This document shows positions 63,944 to 64,000 of a stretch of DNA of 64,000 bases, piece by piece. The translations under genes were made by a program, and so were the position numbers. Source of the stretch: an uncultured Flavobacteriales bacterium (GTDB lineage Bacteria > Bacteroidota > Bacteroidia > Flavobacteriales > UBA1820); NCBI GenBank assembly GCA_902478645.1, contig CABSLV010000007.1:1-64000 (forward strand), read 5' to 3'. Under the pieces are notes generated by a model, which saw only the letters and a list, made by a program, of their open reading frames with translations, was not told the DNA's origin and did not search any database. Position 1 is the stretch's first letter; each line of letters opens with the position of its first letter.

Positions 63944-64000
63944 TCACATCTTGTTCTCCGCCTTATCGCCGGACTGTCTCGACCGCCCGGGCGATCCGCT
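63944..64000 (-). CDS. Possible C-terminal end of a protein entering from the right edge
   Basis: The last 18 codons of an open minus-strand frame end at TGA (63944-63946), coding a basic, polar tail (SGSPGRSRQSGDKAENKM). The terminator at 63881 just downstream supports a gene ending here. Too little is visible to name it. Confidence 0.3.
   Translation of the reverse strand, partial: SGSPGRSRQSGDKAENKM

Noticed and set aside
63900..63945. Possible tRNA T-arm (TTCGAAC) near the right edge
   Set aside because: Only a three-base stem flanks the loop and no acceptor, D or anticodon arm fits. It is part of terminator hairpins.

Overview
The window is chromosomal DNA from a Bacteroidota bacterium. 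It is most likely of the order Bacteroidales, and gene content together with a fairly high GC level makes a Rikenellaceae/Alistipes-like host plausible, though this placement is inferred. Supporting signs are TAnnTTTG-type -7 promoter motifs, few Shine-Dalgarno sites, a GT3 ('eukaryotic-type') glycogen synthase, a complex I operon without nuoEFG, and many Bacteroidota-specific families (DUF4286, DUF4293, DUF4301, BF3164-like lipoprotein, 2TM domain, PorT-like barrel).

Layout. 1-938: end of an IS4-family insertion sequence that runs off the left edge. 1.0-5.6 kb: META lipoprotein, secreted esterase, a four-gene membrane-protein/winged-helix operon and YbaK. 5.8-15.9 kb (mostly minus strand): GDPD, 5-formyl-THF cyclo-ligase, YbjQ, DUF493, Kdo transferase WaaA, a DnaG primase that has lost its zinc ligands, a conserved protein of unknown function, a 2-hydroxyacid dehydrogenase and DUF4301. 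16.0-17.8 kb: glycogen synthase. 18.1-26.1 kb: a gltB-gltD-asnB operon (glutamate synthase plus asparagine synthetase) read leftward behind a 24-codon leader ORF rich in Asn codons and a strong intrinsic terminator. asnS (Asn-tRNA synthetase) is divergent from it. 27.8-32.9 kb: barrel protein, small membrane proteins, RpoN, SGNH esterase and a HEPN-like protein. 32.9-38.6 kb: four tandem GH18 proteins, two of them lipoproteins with paired BIG2 domains. 38.8-52.4 kb: housekeeping genes (pgi, comF, aqpZ, yidD-cysS-folE, argS-DUF4286-rsmA, pnp). 52.6 kb: tRNA-Ser(CGA). 53.7-63.7 kb: nuoA-B-CD-H-I-J-K-L-M-N.

Non-coding structure is rich. Four long hairpins with a shared outer stem (GCGGGCAAGC or GCGCGCAAGC paired with its complement) but unrelated, still self-complementary inner stems sit just after stop codons (1912, 5010, 18066, 53604). 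A second family is a promoter-bearing element of about 75 bp, built as an imperfect inverted repeat around GAAAAC-N3-GTTTTC. It occurs as a tandem pair before the esterase and singly before DUF4293 and folE.

The most interesting candidate system is the Asn-codon leader/attenuator of gltB-gltD-asnB. It would couple charged tRNA-Asn to transcription of the enzymes that make glutamate and asparagine, and it lies next to the gene that charges tRNA-Asn.
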